In this document: one piece after another, positions 33,128-41,719 of the stretch
Position numbering within the stretch: the first letter of the stretch is position 1
Layout of the letters: every line of letters starts with the position of its first letter
Origin: Amycolatopsis nivea
GTDB lineage: Bacteria > Actinomycetota > Actinomycetes > Mycobacteriales > Pseudonocardiaceae
DNA: 64,000 nt
Reading direction: 5' to 3'
NCBI RefSeq assembly: GCF_004522235.1
Contig: NZ_SDLT01000018.1
Coordinates: 62,001 to 126,000, forward strand
Translations under genes and position numbers: made by a program
The notes under the pieces: generated by a model
Databases searched by the model: none
The model's input: the letters and a program-made list of their open reading frames with translations, nothing else
Told to the model about the DNA's origin: nothing

Positions 33128-33859
33128 TTACTGGACAGCGGATTCACGCTCGTGCAGTTCGATGCGGTGGTCGGCGAACACTTCCGCGACCGCCTCCACA
33201 AACGCATCGCCCAAGGTTCGGCGGGATTCCGCCGCGGCGTGCCAGACCACCGGATAGCGCGGAGTTGAAGCGGGTTCGCTGCGGAGACAGTCGTCGAGTG
33301 CGTCCAAGTTGCTGCCGAAGTGACCTCCCGGCCCGTTCGCCGCCTCGCCGAGGGCGCAATAGAACGAGTCCTCGGAGGACAAGCCCTGCCCGTCGATGAC
33401 GATGTCGCCCGTGTTGTAGCGCATCGCGCGCTTCCCGGAGAAGAACCACGCGTTTTGCACGACGTGCAGCCAGTCGCCGTGCTGGGCCGCGGGATACCGC
33501 GTCCACTCGCCGGGCAGGATCGAGCCGCGGCGCCATCGCGACCAGATCGCCTGCGCGTGCGGATAAGGCCAACCGTCAGGAAACGGAACTTCGAGGTGCA
33601 CCGATCCATCCGGTGTCCGGACAAGGTTCTTCGGCCGCAATTCCAGGCGGCCGAACCAGTAGTGGCCGATGGCCTTGCCAGCGCCGTCGACCACCTCGAT
33701 CTCCGCGTCCTCGACAGTCACCGGGATCGCCTCAGCCGCGCCGACCACGTTTTCGATAGTTACCAGCCCAGCAGCCCGGCCCTCGCTGAGGAAGCCGGAC
33801 ATCGATTCGAAGGCCAGCGCAAACCCCGGACGGTCCGCTTCGGACAGAAGCCGATACAA
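33128..33859 (-). CDS. Barstar-family protein with N-terminal extension
   Basis: A 243-aa protein. The last 95 residues carry the barstar signature: FYCALGEAANGPGGHFGSNLDALDDCLR, then PVVWHAAAESRRTLGD and AEVFADHRIELH. Barstar is the small inhibitor of the ribonuclease barnase. Here the domain is preceded by about 140 residues that include GHYWFGRLELRPKNLVRTPDG. No barnase-like nuclease gene is adjacent, so this may be an orphan immunity protein or have another role. A TTG start at 33859 is probable (GGAG upstream); the gene follows a GNAT gene with a 3-base gap. Confidence 0.75.
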   Translation of the reverse strand: MYRLLSEADRPGFALAFESMSGFLSEGRAAGLVTIENVVGAAEAIPVTVEDAEIEVVDGAGKAIGHYWFGRLELRPKNLVRTPDGSVHLEVPFPDGWPYPHAQAIWSRWRRGSILPGEWTRYPAAQHGDWLHVVQNAWFFSGKRAMRYNTGDIVIDGQGLSSEDSFYCALGEAANGPGGHFGSNLDALDDCLRSEPASTPRYPVVWHAAAESRRTLGDAFVEAVAEVFADHRIELHERESAVQ

Positions 33860-33862
33860 CGC

Positions 33863-34354
33863 TCACAACTCCAGCCACATGATCCGCAACCCCACCCGCC
33901 CCTCCACCGGATGCTGAAACGCCCCCGGTGCGATCCCCAATGTCACGAACCCCAAACTCTCATACAACCGAACCGCATGAACATTGGTCTCCACCACCGC
34001 GTTGAACTGAATCGCCGCGAACCCCGTCCGCCGGGCCCAAGCGATCAAGTCCACCACCAAGGCCCGCCCGACGCCGTGGCCTCGGGCGTCCCTGGACACC
34101 ATCAAGCTTCCCGAAGCGACATGACTGCCCGGGCCCGGCCGGTTGGCGTACATGTTCGCCGTGCCCAGCACCCGATCCCCGTCGGCCGCGACCACGACCC
34201 GCGCCGGGGCTGCGACCAGCCACTGCTGACGGGCTTCGGATTCGCTCATCGCCGGGTCGTAGGGGAACGTCTGCTGCTCGGTCACCACGTCCCGGATGAT
34301 CGGCCAGATCCCCGGCCAATCGTCGGCGCCAGCGTCCCGGATCGTCAACGGCAT
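33863..34354 (-). CDS. GNAT-family N-acetyltransferase
   Basis: A 163-aa acyltransferase. The core motif A is SGSLMVSRDARGHGVGRALVVDLIAWARRTGF (acetyl-CoA pyrophosphate loop RDARGHGVGRA), followed by NAVVETNVHAVRLYESLGFVTLG. It resembles phosphinothricin/amine acetyltransferases. The acceptor is unknown. It runs into the barstar-like gene, so co-transcription is likely. Confidence 0.87.
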   Translation of the reverse strand: MPLTIRDAGADDWPGIWPIIRDVVTEQQTFPYDPAMSESEARQQWLVAAPARVVVAADGDRVLGTANMYANRPGPGSHVASGSLMVSRDARGHGVGRALVVDLIAWARRTGFAAIQFNAVVETNVHAVRLYESLGFVTLGIAPGAFQHPVEGRVGLRIMWLEL

Positions 34355-34394
34355 CTGTCTACCGTGCTGACCGGCCCCGGCGAACGCAACCTAT

Positions 34395-35957
34395 TTACAG
34401 CACAAAGGAATCCGACCAGGGCTGGCTCGACCGGCCCGACAAAGCGTCCAGCAAGGTCACCGCCTGCTTGTCCGTCAGCGAAGCCACGAAGTCCACGACC
34501 GCGCGTCCCCGGGCCAGTCCGCGCACCGCGTCCGCGCCCTCGATTCGTTCGCCCGTCGCGCCCACCAGCAGTTCCGGCGCGACCCGGGCGAGGTCCGAGT
34601 ACTCGCCGTGCGCCAGTTCCATCAGATCGTGCAGCCGACGCGGCAAGCGGGAAGCCTCGTCGCGGTCCAGGAGCCACGCGTCCAGCGCGTCGACCAGCGT
34701 CGTGACCAGACTGGCCTGGCCGCGCTGGTGCAGGGCGAGATCGGGGCGCAGCAACACAAACCGCCGGTGGACGAACTTCAGGACCTGCACCTCGTGCCAC
34801 TGCGCGGGACGCAGCGACACATGCCCGGACCGGGTCGGGGGCGACGACAGGACGAACACCCCGTCGACCAGCCGTGCCATCCAGCTCGCCGAGAAGGCGG
34901 CCGTCGCTTGTTCGGCTTCGGTCGAGCCGTCGAAGCCGTCCGCGAGAAGGCCGTCGACCAGTTCTCGCTGGACTCGGGCGACGGCCGCGGCGAAGGCGTC
35001 GTCGTCCACGATCCAGCTGTCCTTCAGGTGCATGCGGCGGCGCATCCGCTCCAGGGAACGGCCTGGCCGGCGAATTTCCGCGGTCAGCCGGGCATCGTCC
35101 AAAGAGGCCAGCTCGACCGCGTGCGCCAGCCACTCCCCCAGTTCGGCGGCGACGGGGGCGTGCTGCAGGACGCCGATGCGGTGGAAATCTTGCAGATCGT
35201 GGATCGCGTACGCGATGTCGTCGGCAGTGTCCATAACGGACGCTTCGACCGTCTGCTGCCACGGCTCGATCCGCCCGGCGAACGGGGCCCGCGACTGCTC
35301 GAAGTCGTCCAATTCCGTGACATACGCGGAAAACTTGCTCGCGCCGGTGCCGGGAGCGTCGTCCGGCTCGGCCGCGCCGCGAGGCGGCAGCGGCATCGCG
35401 GTCGGATGCGGCTGCGGGTAATGCAGCCGCGCCCACGGGTACTTCAGGACCGCGGCGCGGACCGCGGTCGTCAGGTCCAGGCCGATGGCGGACGGGCCGC
35501 GCACGTCGGTCGTCGTGACGATGCGGAACGACTGCGCGTTGCCCTCGAAACCGTCGGCCAGGCCGAACCGGTGCCGGGCGATCCGGTCCAGGATCTGCTC
35601 GCCGAGATGCCCGAACGGCGGGTGCCCGAGGTCGTGCGCCAGCGCGGCGGCCTCGCACGCGTCCGGATCGCAGCCGCCGAGTTTCGCCGCGAGTTCGGCC
35701 GACTCGCTCGATCCGGTGATCCGCTCCGCGATCCCGCGCGCGACCTGCGCGACCTTCAGGCTGTGCGTCAGCCGGTTGTGCAGCAGCCCGGCGCCGCCGG
35801 CGCTGACCACCTGGGTGACCCCGCCGAGCCGCGCGAAGAACGGCGACGCGGTGATCCGGTCGCGGTCGACGCGGAACGGGCTGGTCGCCAGATCGGTGAA
35901 CCCGCCGGTCCCGTCCTGCGGGTCCCGCCGCGCTGCCCTCGGATCGGTCTCGTCCAT
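34395..35957 (-). CDS. dgt: Deoxyguanosinetriphosphate triphosphohydrolase family protein
   Basis: A 520-aa HD-domain enzyme that converts dNTPs to nucleosides and triphosphate. Visible metal-binding residues are in NRLTHSLKVAQVARGIAERI and AALAHDLGHPPFGHLGEQILD (HD pair). Later motifs are EGNAQSFRIVT, DTADDIAYAIHDLQDF and KFVHRRF. The length is longer than the 380-aa bacterial dGTPase-like group because of an Ala/Pro-rich insert (GAAEPDDAPGTGAS). ATG 35957 is preferred over the upstream GTG 35966. It contributes to dNTP balance together with the nrdAB genes elsewhere in the window. Confidence 0.88.
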   Translation of the reverse strand: MDETDPRAARRDPQDGTGGFTDLATSPFRVDRDRITASPFFARLGGVTQVVSAGGAGLLHNRLTHSLKVAQVARGIAERITGSSESAELAAKLGGCDPDACEAAALAHDLGHPPFGHLGEQILDRIARHRFGLADGFEGNAQSFRIVTTTDVRGPSAIGLDLTTAVRAAVLKYPWARLHYPQPHPTAMPLPPRGAAEPDDAPGTGASKFSAYVTELDDFEQSRAPFAGRIEPWQQTVEASVMDTADDIAYAIHDLQDFHRIGVLQHAPVAAELGEWLAHAVELASLDDARLTAEIRRPGRSLERMRRRMHLKDSWIVDDDAFAAAVARVQRELVDGLLADGFDGSTEAEQATAAFSASWMARLVDGVFVLSSPPTRSGHVSLRPAQWHEVQVLKFVHRRFVLLRPDLALHQRGQASLVTTLVDALDAWLLDRDEASRLPRRLHDLMELAHGEYSDLARVAPELLVGATGERIEGADAVRGLARGRAVVDFVASLTDKQAVTLLDALSGRSSQPWSDSFVL

Positions 35958-35995
35958 GTGTCCCACCGTATCCGGCCGTCCGGCAGGATTGCGGG

Positions 35996-37102
35996 ATGAC
36001 CGACGTGCTGGTGGCGGGCGGCGGCCCGGCCGGACGGGCGCTGGCGGCCGCGTGCGCCCGGCGAGGACTGGAAACGGCCGTGCTCGACCCGGATCCGCAC
36101 CTAAAGTGGCCGAACACTTACGGACTGTGGGCAGACGAAGTGCCGGAGCTGCCGGATAAAGCGATCGCCGCGGCTCCGGCGACGACGCTCGCGTTCGGGA
36201 CCCGCGAGCACCGCGTCGACCGGGCTTACCGGGTGCTCGACAACGCCGGGCTGCGCGAGTGGCTCACCGAACCGCAGGTCGAGGTCGTCACGGGCAAGGC
36301 GACCGGCGCGGAACACGGTCCGCACGGTTCGACGGTCCTGCTCGCCGACGGTCGACGGCTCGCAGCCGCTGTGTTCGTCGACGCGTCCGGTGCGCCCAAG
36401 CTCCGGGCTCCGCGCGCTGAGCAGACCGCGTACGGGCTCGTGCTGCCCGCCGACCAGGCCGAGCGGCTGGCCCCGCCCGACACTGCTGTCTTCATGGACT
36501 GGCGCGACGGCACCGACAGCTTCCGCTACCTCCTGCCCCTCGGCGACGGCTCCGTGCTGGTCGAGGAGACCTCGCTCGCCCGCAAACCCGGGCTCCCGGT
36601 GTCCGAACTGGCCCAGCGGCTGCACGCGCGGCTCAAAGCGGCGGGAATCCGTCCGGCGGGCCGGGTCGAACAGGTGCGGATCGTGCTCGACGTCCCGCTG
36701 CCGAAGCGCGGCCAGGCGGTGCCGTTCGGGGTCGCGGGCGCGCTCGTGCACCCGGCGACCGGTTTCAGCCTCGCGACCGCACTGCAGCTCGCGCCTCGCG
36801 TCGCGGAGGCTCTCGCAGACGCGTTCGACGCAGGTCCGGCGGCCGCGGCCGGCGCTGCCCGGAAGGCATTGTGGCCGCCGGAAGCCCGTGCTGTGCATGC
36901 CTTGCGCCGCCACGGACTCCGTGCATTGTGCGGAATGTCACCCGCTCAGTCGGCGCAATTTTTCGACCTGTTCTTCGAGCTCCCGATCCCGGCGCAGCGC
37001 GCGTTCACCTCGGGCCGCGCCGACCTGCCCGGCACCGCCTCGACCATGGCAAACCTGTTCCGCGCCGCCCCGGCCCGGCTGCGTCGGCGGCTGCTCGGCT
37101 GA
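35996..37102 (+). CDS. Lycopene beta-cyclase-like FAD protein
   Basis: A 368-aa flavoprotein of the CrtL/CrtY lycopene cyclase family. The Rossmann motif VLVAGGGPAGRALAAACARRG is at the N-terminus. Family motifs are PNTYGLWADE (plant-type NNYGVWxDE), SVLVEETSLA (FLEETS) and HPATGFSLATALQLAPRVAEAL. It would cyclize lycopene to beta-carotene. No phytoene synthase or desaturase gene is adjacent, so carotenoid genes must lie elsewhere. It is divergent from the dGTPase gene with a 38-base gap. Confidence 0.83.
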   Translation: MTDVLVAGGGPAGRALAAACARRGLETAVLDPDPHLKWPNTYGLWADEVPELPDKAIAAAPATTLAFGTREHRVDRAYRVLDNAGLREWLTEPQVEVVTGKATGAEHGPHGSTVLLADGRRLAAAVFVDASGAPKLRAPRAEQTAYGLVLPADQAERLAPPDTAVFMDWRDGTDSFRYLLPLGDGSVLVEETSLARKPGLPVSELAQRLHARLKAAGIRPAGRVEQVRIVLDVPLPKRGQAVPFGVAGALVHPATGFSLATALQLAPRVAEALADAFDAGPAAAAGAARKALWPPEARAVHALRRHGLRALCGMSPAQSAQFFDLFFELPIPAQRAFTSGRADLPGTASTMANLFRAAPARLRRRLLG

Positions 37103-37247
37103 GTCCGTGCCGGGATTGTTGCCTTGCCCGATCGAGCGAACGGGAAAACCATTTTGTTACTCCGATCCGGTGGCCGAAGTGCCGCGCCGGTGAACATCAG
37201 CTGACAACGGTTTCGCGGCCCCCTTCGGCGGTGCGAGTATCGCGTCC

Positions 37248-38927
37248 GTGACGACGCTGCGTGCGGTCCGATTCGCCTTCCAGCCGATGTACAGCTTGCA
37301 CACCGGCGGGGTCGTCGCGTACGAAGCGCTGGCCCGGCCGGGCCGGGGCACAGCGCACGAACTGCTCGCCGAAGCGCGCCGCGCGGGCAAGCTCACCGAG
37401 GTCGACCTCGGGCTGGCCGCCGCCGCGGTGCGCCAGGAGGCCGAGCGGCCCAGCGCGCTCCCGCTGCACCTCAACGTCTCCGCCCGCACGCTCGCGTCGC
37501 CGCTGGAGGCGTTCGACGAGCTGATCGCCGAACTCGGCGCGGCCGGACGACGCACCCGCGACGTGGTGCTCGAGGTCGGGCCGCCGTTCACGCACCTGCC
37601 CACCGGCCGCCTGCTCGACGGCATGCGCGCGCTCACCGAACAGGGCTTCCGGCTCGCGCTCGACGGGCTCGGCCGCGGCGACCTGCCGCTGGCGCTGCTC
37701 GCGCAGTCGCCGGTGGACCTGGTGAAACTCGACCGCAGCGTGCTGCGCGGCCTGCCCGGCGACCCGGCGTCGACGGCAGTGGTCGAGGCGCTGCTGCACT
37801 TCACGACGCGCACGAACATCCGGCTGGTCGCGACCGGCATCGAAACCGAGTCGCAGCTGGACGCGGCGCAGAGCCTCGGCGTCCGGATCGCGCAGGGCAA
37901 CCTGCTCGCGCCGCCCGCCGCGCACCGGTCCGCGCCCGCCTCCGGCGCGGTCATCCCGGAGGACCGGCGCACGCCCGCGCCGCCGCAGGCCCCGCGCGTC
38001 GGCGACTTCCTGCGCCCGGCCACGACCCTGCCGGTCGACGCGACCTGCGACGACGTCCGCGAGGTGCTCGCCGCCGCGGACGCACCGAGCGGGGTGGTCG
38101 GCGTCGACGCGGACAACCGTCCACAGTGGTCAGTCGACCGGACCCGGTTCCTCGTCACCATCACCGGTCCGTACGGACACGCCTTGCACGCGAAGCGGCC
38201 CGCCGCCCGGCTGGCGGACAAACCGCACCTGATCGAGGCGGGCGCGAGCGCGCTGGAATTCCTCGAACTGGTCACCGACGCCGACTGGGGCCGCACCGGC
38301 GACGACGTCGTAGTGGTCGACGCGTCCGGGCACTGTCTCGGCGTGGTGCTGGTGACCGAGGTCGTGCGCGGGGTCGCCGAGGCGAAGGTCGAGGAGGCGG
38401 TCACGCTCAGCCCGCTCACCCGGCTGCCGGGCAGTGAAGCGGCGGCGCGCGACGTGGAACGCCGGATCGCGAGCGGCGAGCAGTTCGTGGCTGCGTGGCT
38501 GGACGTCGACGCCTTCAAATCGGTCAACGACAACGCTGGTTTCGCCGCGGGCGACGACCTGATCCGCGCCCTGGGCGAAACGCTCACCGACCTCGCCCGG
38601 CGGCTGCCGCGGATGCGCGTGAGCCACGTGGGCGGCGACGACTTCCTGATCGTGTGCGACGTCGACGAGATCGGCACGGTCGCCGCGGCTTTGCTGGACA
38701 CGCACTGGTCCGCCGAAGGCATGCCGGTCACGGTTTCCCTGGCGACGCTCGTGTGCGGCAGCGGCGCCATTCCGTCCTATCGGGACGCTTCCCGGCTCCT
38801 CGCACCGCTGAAGAAACGCGCCAAAGCGGTTCCGGGTTCGAGCTGGGTCCTCAGCCGCCCCGGCAGCGACCGCGTCGAAGTCCTGCGCGGCATCGGCCGG
38901 GACGTCGCGATCAGCCGGTCGGCCTGA
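37248..38927 (+). CDS. EAL-GGDEF protein (c-di-GMP turnover or sensing)
   Basis: A 559-aa protein with the EAL domain first (residues about 5-225), a CBS-like middle part (about 250-375) and a C-terminal GGDEF domain (about 385-545). The EAL motif (YEALARP, 25-31) is intact. The usual DDFG loop reads DGLGRG (Asp139-Gly140), so one metal-binding acidic residue is lost. GGDDF (462-466) is a functional-looking variant of the cyclase motif. GTG 37248 is the likely start. Its 3' end overlaps the convergent response-regulator gene by 17 bases. Confidence 0.85.
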   Translation: MTTLRAVRFAFQPMYSLHTGGVVAYEALARPGRGTAHELLAEARRAGKLTEVDLGLAAAAVRQEAERPSALPLHLNVSARTLASPLEAFDELIAELGAAGRRTRDVVLEVGPPFTHLPTGRLLDGMRALTEQGFRLALDGLGRGDLPLALLAQSPVDLVKLDRSVLRGLPGDPASTAVVEALLHFTTRTNIRLVATGIETESQLDAAQSLGVRIAQGNLLAPPAAHRSAPASGAVIPEDRRTPAPPQAPRVGDFLRPATTLPVDATCDDVREVLAAADAPSGVVGVDADNRPQWSVDRTRFLVTITGPYGHALHAKRPAARLADKPHLIEAGASALEFLELVTDADWGRTGDDVVVVDASGHCLGVVLVTEVVRGVAEAKVEEAVTLSPLTRLPGSEAAARDVERRIASGEQFVAAWLDVDAFKSVNDNAGFAAGDDLIRALGETLTDLARRLPRMRVSHVGGDDFLIVCDVDEIGTVAAALLDTHWSAEGMPVTVSLATLVCGSGAIPSYRDASRLLAPLKKRAKAVPGSSWVLSRPGSDRVEVLRGIGRDVAISRSA

Positions 38928-39555
38928 CGAATCCCGACTCGTAGGCCCGGATCACCGCCTGCGTCCGGTCCCGCGCGCCCAGTTTCGACAGCACATTCCC
39001 GACGTGCGTTTTCACCGTCTGCAGCCCCAGGAACAGCTCCGCCGCGATCTCCCCATTGGACAGTCCCGCCGCCATCAGCCGCAGCACGTCGCGTTCCCGT
39101 TCGGTCAGGAAGTCCAGCGGGGCGGCGGCACCCGGCGCGCGGCGAGCGGCCATGCCCCGGATCGCGGCCGGGAACAACAGCGAATCCCCCGCCAGCACCG
39201 TGCGGATCCCGGCGACGATCTCCTCCGGGCGCGCGCGTTTCAGCAGGAATCCGCTCGCCCCGGCGAGCAGCGCGTCGTACACGTAGTCGTCGTTTTCGAA
39301 GGTGGTCACCACGATCACCTTCGGCGGATCCTCCACAGTGGACAGCAGATGCTCCGTCGCGCGGATCCCGTCCACCGCGGGCATCCGCACGTCCATCAGC
39401 ACGACGTCCGGCCGCAGCTGCCCGACGAGCCCGGGTACCTCCGCGCCGTCGGACGCCTCGCCGACCACGGTCAGATCCGGTTCGCTGTCCACGATCGCGC
39501 GCAGCCCGGCCCGGATCAGCCGTTCGTCGTCCACCAGCAAGACTCGCACGCTCAC
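38911..39555 (-). CDS. LuxR-type (NarL) response regulator
   Basis: A 214-aa DNA-binding response regulator. The receiver domain begins VRVLLVDDERLIRAGLRAIV with the phospho-acceptor Asp in PDVVLMDVRMPAVDG. The C-terminal LuxR HTH is FLTERERDVLRLMAAGLSNGEIAAELFLGLQTVKTHVGNVLSKLG. GTG 39555 overlaps the histidine-kinase stop as GTGA, so the pair is translationally coupled. Confidence 0.93.
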   Translation of the reverse strand: MSVRVLLVDDERLIRAGLRAIVDSEPDLTVVGEASDGAEVPGLVGQLRPDVVLMDVRMPAVDGIRATEHLLSTVEDPPKVIVVTTFENDDYVYDALLAGASGFLLKRARPEEIVAGIRTVLAGDSLLFPAAIRGMAARRAPGAAAPLDFLTERERDVLRLMAAGLSNGEIAAELFLGLQTVKTHVGNVLSKLGARDRTQAVIRAYESGFVRPTG

Positions 39556-40751
39556 CGGTTCCCCCACGGCACCGTCACCACGACCTCCCAGTTATCGCCG
39601 ACCGGTCCCGCGGACAGCTTGCCACCCACCAGTTCCGCCCGCTCCGCCATGCCCCGTAGACCGCGTCCGCCGCGGGCGCGCGACGGCCGGGCCGAGCCGA
39701 GCGGATTCGCGACCGCCGCCCGCAGCCGCCCGTCCGCGACCGCCAGCGCGACGGTGACCGGCACCTTGCCCGCGTACCGCACCGCGTTGGTCAGGCATTC
39801 CTGCAGGATCCGGTACACCTCGCGGGAAACCACCGCCGGCACCGCGGCGATGTCGCCGTGCACCTCGTAGCGGCACTCCGTCCCGGACTGCTGCGTCACG
39901 GTGATCAGCGCGGGCAGGTTGGCGAGACCCGCGTGCGGCGTCCGGTCGCGTGCTTCGTCGCGGAGCAGGCCGAGCACGTGGTCGAGGTCGTCGAGCGCGG
40001 TGCGGGCGGATTCCTCGATCGCGGTGAGCGCTTCCTCGGTGAAACCGGGGTCGGTGTGCAACGTCCGCCGCGCGGCCCCGGCTTGCAGCGTGACCACCGA
40101 AAGCGCGTGGCCGACGGAATCGTGGAGTTCGCGCGCGAGCCGGGTGCGTTCGGCGAGCTGGTCGGTGCGGCGTTCGAGCTGTGCGATGCGTTCGGCGGCG
40201 GACCAGCCGAGCAACCGGGCGGCCACGCGGCGCAGCACTCCGCCGAGGCCCCACACGACGTAGATCAGCACGACGAAAGCCGCCACGAACGCCGCGGGCA
40301 GCCACGCCGAAGCCCAGCCGCGCGGAACCGTCAGGTGGAAATCCGGCGTGTCGACAAGCCGACCGGTGAAGACGGCGTTGATCGCGAACCCGAACCCGGC
40401 AGGCACCGCGAGCGTCGCGAGACCGGTGCACAGACCGGTCACGACGTGCAGCACGAACATCGTCGCGCACCGCAGCCGTCCGCGTCCCGGCGCGGGCTGG
40501 GCGAGCAGTTCCCGAACCGCCGCCGCCTCCAGGACGCGCACCGCGGGCAGGAACGCGGTCGCGGCCAGCACCACGAGCATCACGACGAACCCGGCGAGGC
40601 TCGCCCACCCCATCGTCGTGGCGAACGGCACCAGCGCGGGCATCGCGACCATGGCGAGCAGCAGGTACGGCACGCTGAGCGCGGCGCCGAGGATCAAGTA
40701 CACCCACCGGCGATAGGTGACCCCGCTGACCAGCGGACGGAAGAAACGCAC
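39552..40751 (-). CDS. Sensor histidine kinase (HisKA_3 type)
   Basis: A 399-aa membrane kinase. Four to five transmembrane helices lie in the first 175 residues (putative-sensor module), then the dimerization/phosphoacceptor helix LARELHDSVGHALSVVTLQAGAAR (His in ELHDSVGH), then the ATPase domain: ECLTNAVRYAGKVP (N box) and GGRGLRGMAERAELVGG (G boxes). It is partner of the adjacent LuxR regulator. The stimulus is unknown; the short extracytoplasmic loops suggest membrane-intrinsic sensing. Confidence 0.92.
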   Translation of the reverse strand: MRFFRPLVSGVTYRRWVYLILGAALSVPYLLLAMVAMPALVPFATTMGWASLAGFVVMLVVLAATAFLPAVRVLEAAAVRELLAQPAPGRGRLRCATMFVLHVVTGLCTGLATLAVPAGFGFAINAVFTGRLVDTPDFHLTVPRGWASAWLPAAFVAAFVVLIYVVWGLGGVLRRVAARLLGWSAAERIAQLERRTDQLAERTRLARELHDSVGHALSVVTLQAGAARRTLHTDPGFTEEALTAIEESARTALDDLDHVLGLLRDEARDRTPHAGLANLPALITVTQQSGTECRYEVHGDIAAVPAVVSREVYRILQECLTNAVRYAGKVPVTVALAVADGRLRAAVANPLGSARPSRARGGRGLRGMAERAELVGGKLSAGPVGDNWEVVVTVPWGNR

Positions 40752-40834
40752 CCGCCAATCCTGACAGGCGGCGCCAGCGGACGCCTCCCTCCAGGGCGGG
40801 ACCCGGCGGCCGATTTTCTGGCACCGTGGACCGC

Positions 40835-41560
40835 ATGCCGCCTGAAGAGAGCACCGTCGTCAACGACTACGACCTGCTGGCCGACACCTACACCCGATGG
40901 TCGGACACCGAAATCCAGAACGCCTACTACGAGCGGCCCGCCGTGCTGGCGCTGGCCGGGGACGTGGCCGGGCGGCGGATTCTCGACGCGGGCTGCGGCG
41001 CCGGGCCGTTGACCGTCGCGCTGCGCGATCGCGGCGCGGAAGTCTCCGGTTTCGACCTCAGCAGCGGCATGCTCGACATCGCCCGCGAGCGGCTAGGACC
41101 GGATGTGGACCTGCGCATCGCCGACGTGGCCGAGCCGCTCCCCTACGCGGACAACGCGTTCGATGACGTCGTCGCCTCACTGGTGCTGCACTACCTCGAA
41201 GACTGGGGCCCGACGCTCGGCGAGTTCCACCGCATCCTCAAGCCCGGCGGACGGCTGATCGTGGTGGTCGACCATCCGTTTGCCATTCACCTGCTGCAGC
41301 GGCAAGCCGGGCAGCAGACCGACTACTCGACCACCTACGAGTGGACCGAGACCTGGGAAATCGACGGCCGCACCATGCCGATGAGCTTCTGGAACCGGCC
41401 GGTGCACGCGATGACCGACGCGTTCACGGCGGCCGGGTTCCGGATTGCGGTGCTCAGCGAGCCGAAACCGGTTCCGGAGGCGGAAAAGCTGTTCCCGGAG
41501 GACTACCGGATGCTGTGCGTCAGCCCGAGCTGCCTGTTCTTCGTGCTGCACGCGGAATGA
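40835..41560 (+). CDS. Class I SAM-dependent methyltransferase
   Basis: A 241-aa methyltransferase. SAM motif I is ILDAGCGAGPLTVALRDRG (residues 49-67), followed by VSGFDLSSGMLDIAR, PYADNAFDDVVASLVLHYLEDW and HRILKPGGRLIVVVDHPF. The substrate is unknown. The start is between GTG 40826 and ATG 40835. The last codons and the following hairpin are duplicated 119 bp downstream. Confidence 0.87.
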   Translation: MPPEESTVVNDYDLLADTYTRWSDTEIQNAYYERPAVLALAGDVAGRRILDAGCGAGPLTVALRDRGAEVSGFDLSSGMLDIARERLGPDVDLRIADVAEPLPYADNAFDDVVASLVLHYLEDWGPTLGEFHRILKPGGRLIVVVDHPFAIHLLQRQAGQQTDYSTTYEWTETWEIDGRTMPMSFWNRPVHAMTDAFTAAGFRIAVLSEPKPVPEAEKLFPEDYRMLCVSPSCLFFVLHAE

Positions 41561-41562
41561 GA

Positions 41563-41595
41563 GCGCGCAGGCCGGGTCCGCTCCGGCCTGCGCGC
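41563..41595. terminator. Intrinsic hairpin, first copy
   Basis: gcgcgcaggccgg (41563-41575) pairs perfectly with ccggcctgcgcgc (41583-41595) across a seven-base loop, directly after the methyltransferase stop. Confidence 0.7.
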
Positions 41596-41681
41596 AGTCC
41601 TCAGTAGACAGTCGACGTAACCCCCGGCCGAGATCGTGCTCCCTGCGCGTGCCTGTTCTTCCGGCAGCAAGCCGAATGAGA

Positions 41682-41714
41682 GCGCGCAGGCCGGGTCCGC
41701 TCCGGCCCGCGCGC
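41682..41714. terminator. Intrinsic hairpin, duplicated copy
   Basis: The same 13-bp stem with one mismatch (ccggcccgcgcgc as right arm), now adjacent to the snapalysin stop on the other strand. Confidence 0.65.
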
Positions 41715-41719
41715 AGTCC

